From a bacterium (GTDB lineage: Bacteria > Chloroflexota > Dormibacteria > UBA8260 > Bog-877): a DNA stretch of 6,862 nt. The notes beneath the pieces were generated by a model. That model saw only the letters and a list, made by a program, of their open reading frames with translations. It was not told the origin of the DNA and searched no databases. Position 1 is the first letter of the stretch. Each line of letters opens with the position of its first letter. Shown one piece after another: positions 6,323 through 6,862 of this stretch. The stretch is from the NCBI GenBank assembly GCA_021817025.1, contig JAKAWF010000182.1, positions 1 to 6,862 of the forward strand, read 5' to 3'. The translations under genes were made by a program, and so were the position numbers.

Positions 6323-6862
6323 AGCGTCGTCACGGCCTCCGGACAAGCCGGGTAGGTAGCTACGGGAAGTCGGAACACCATGGTGCAACCGCCGCCGGGA
6401 GTGTCCTCCACCTCCAGGCTCCCCCCCATAGCCGACATGAAACCACGAGCCACGGCCAGGCCCAGCCCGACCCCTGTACCGCGCGGAGAGTCACCCAGCC
6501 TCTGGAAGGGACGGAAGACCGCCAGCCGATCTTTCGGTGCGATCCCAGGACCGTGATCGACCACTCTCAGGATGACTTGATCCCGCACAACTCCCGCTTC
6601 CAGGACGGCGGGACGATCCGGTGGGGACCACTTCAAGGCGTTGTCGACAACATTCGCGATGGCTCGCTCCAACAGGGTCGGGTCTCCCAGCACAGGCAAG
6701 AGCGTCTCCGGAACCCGGACCCGCAGCGACCCGGCCGGATCGTGGCGGCCTGCCAACGCACCGGCCACCGCTCCATACAGGCTCAGAGGACGGCAGGTCA
6801 GCGTGACCGCCCCGGTCCGGAGCCGACTGATGTCGAGTAGATTCCCCACGAGCGTGCCCAAC
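6319..6862 (-). CDS. kdpD: KdpD-type sensor histidine kinase, C-terminal part (5' end beyond window)
   Basis: This is the catalytic end of a membrane sensor kinase that would phosphorylate the response regulator encoded next. About 181 codons are visible and the frame stays open to the window edge, so the phospho-accepting His and any membrane segments lie outside. The visible start (LGTLVGNLLDISRLRTGAV) matches the end of the dimerisation helix of KdpD proteins, which reads LVxNLLDMTRLxSGAV. Numbering from the edge, the HATPase domain shows the N box around 66-79 (IANVVDNALKWSP), the G1 box at 102-107 (DHGPGI), the F box at 116-122 (FRPFQRL) and the G2 box at 128-135 (GTGVGLGL), all intact. 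The stop overlaps the regulator start by four bases. The KdpD assignment rests on the NLLDxxRLxxGAV segment and the KdpE-like partner. Whether the missing part carries its own KdpD/USP sensor module cannot be seen, and this matters for interpreting the double-module protein downstream. Confidence 0.9.
   Translation of the reverse strand, partial: LGTLVGNLLDISRLRTGAVTLTCRPLSLYGAVAGALAGRHDPAGSLRVRVPETLLPVLGDPTLLERAIANVVDNALKWSPPDRPAVLEAGVVRDQVILRVVDHGPGIAPKDRLAVFRPFQRLGDSPRGTGVGLGLAVARGFMSAMGGSLEVEDTPGGGCTMVFRLPVATYPACPEAVTTL

Noticed and set aside
6323..6388. Upstream in-frame ATG start for the response regulator at 6388
   Set aside because: It would add 22 residues without family similarity inside the kinase gene. 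The GTG at 6322 gives the normal length and a GTGA overlap.

Overview
The window is GC-rich, and every gene that can be recognised lies on the minus strand, so the layout is read here from high to low coordinates. The organism cannot be fixed from 6.9 kb. High GC, an actinobacterial/Chloroflexota-style Kdp regulator, a single-domain GT51 glycosyltransferase and a decayed ISKra4-type transposase suggest a high-GC actinobacterium or a Chloroflexota/Dormibacterota-like soil bacterium. That is an inference with low confidence.

Region 1 (6862 to 3199) is a potassium-sensing regulatory cluster. It starts with the C-terminal part of a KdpD-type sensor histidine kinase that enters from the window edge. 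A complete KdpE-type OmpR-family response regulator follows, its GTG start overlapping the kinase stop (GTGA). After 175 bp comes a 756-residue soluble protein made of two consecutive copies of the KdpD N-terminal sensor module (KdpD ATP-binding domain plus USP domain), with no membrane segments and no kinase domain. The first copy keeps the family motifs. The second keeps Walker A but has lost the DELAHTN and TVNIQH motifs. The likely scheme is that the kinase and regulator control a K+ uptake system (kdpFABC, not in the window), and the double-module protein supplies or modulates the cytoplasmic sensing input.

Region 2 (3198 to 1818) is about 1.4 kb with no convincing gene. It contains a compact cluster of strong inverted repeats (2816-2930) that can form two mutually exclusive multibranched folds. 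This is a candidate structured RNA or regulatory DNA element.

Region 3 (1817 to 1020) is a membrane-anchored single-domain GT51 peptidoglycan glycosyltransferase with substitutions in two conserved motifs. Region 4 (below 1020) holds a degraded, frameshifted ISKra4-family transposase remnant (about 865 to 430), a perfect 16-bp palindrome (381-396), and sequence with no recognisable gene down to the window edge.
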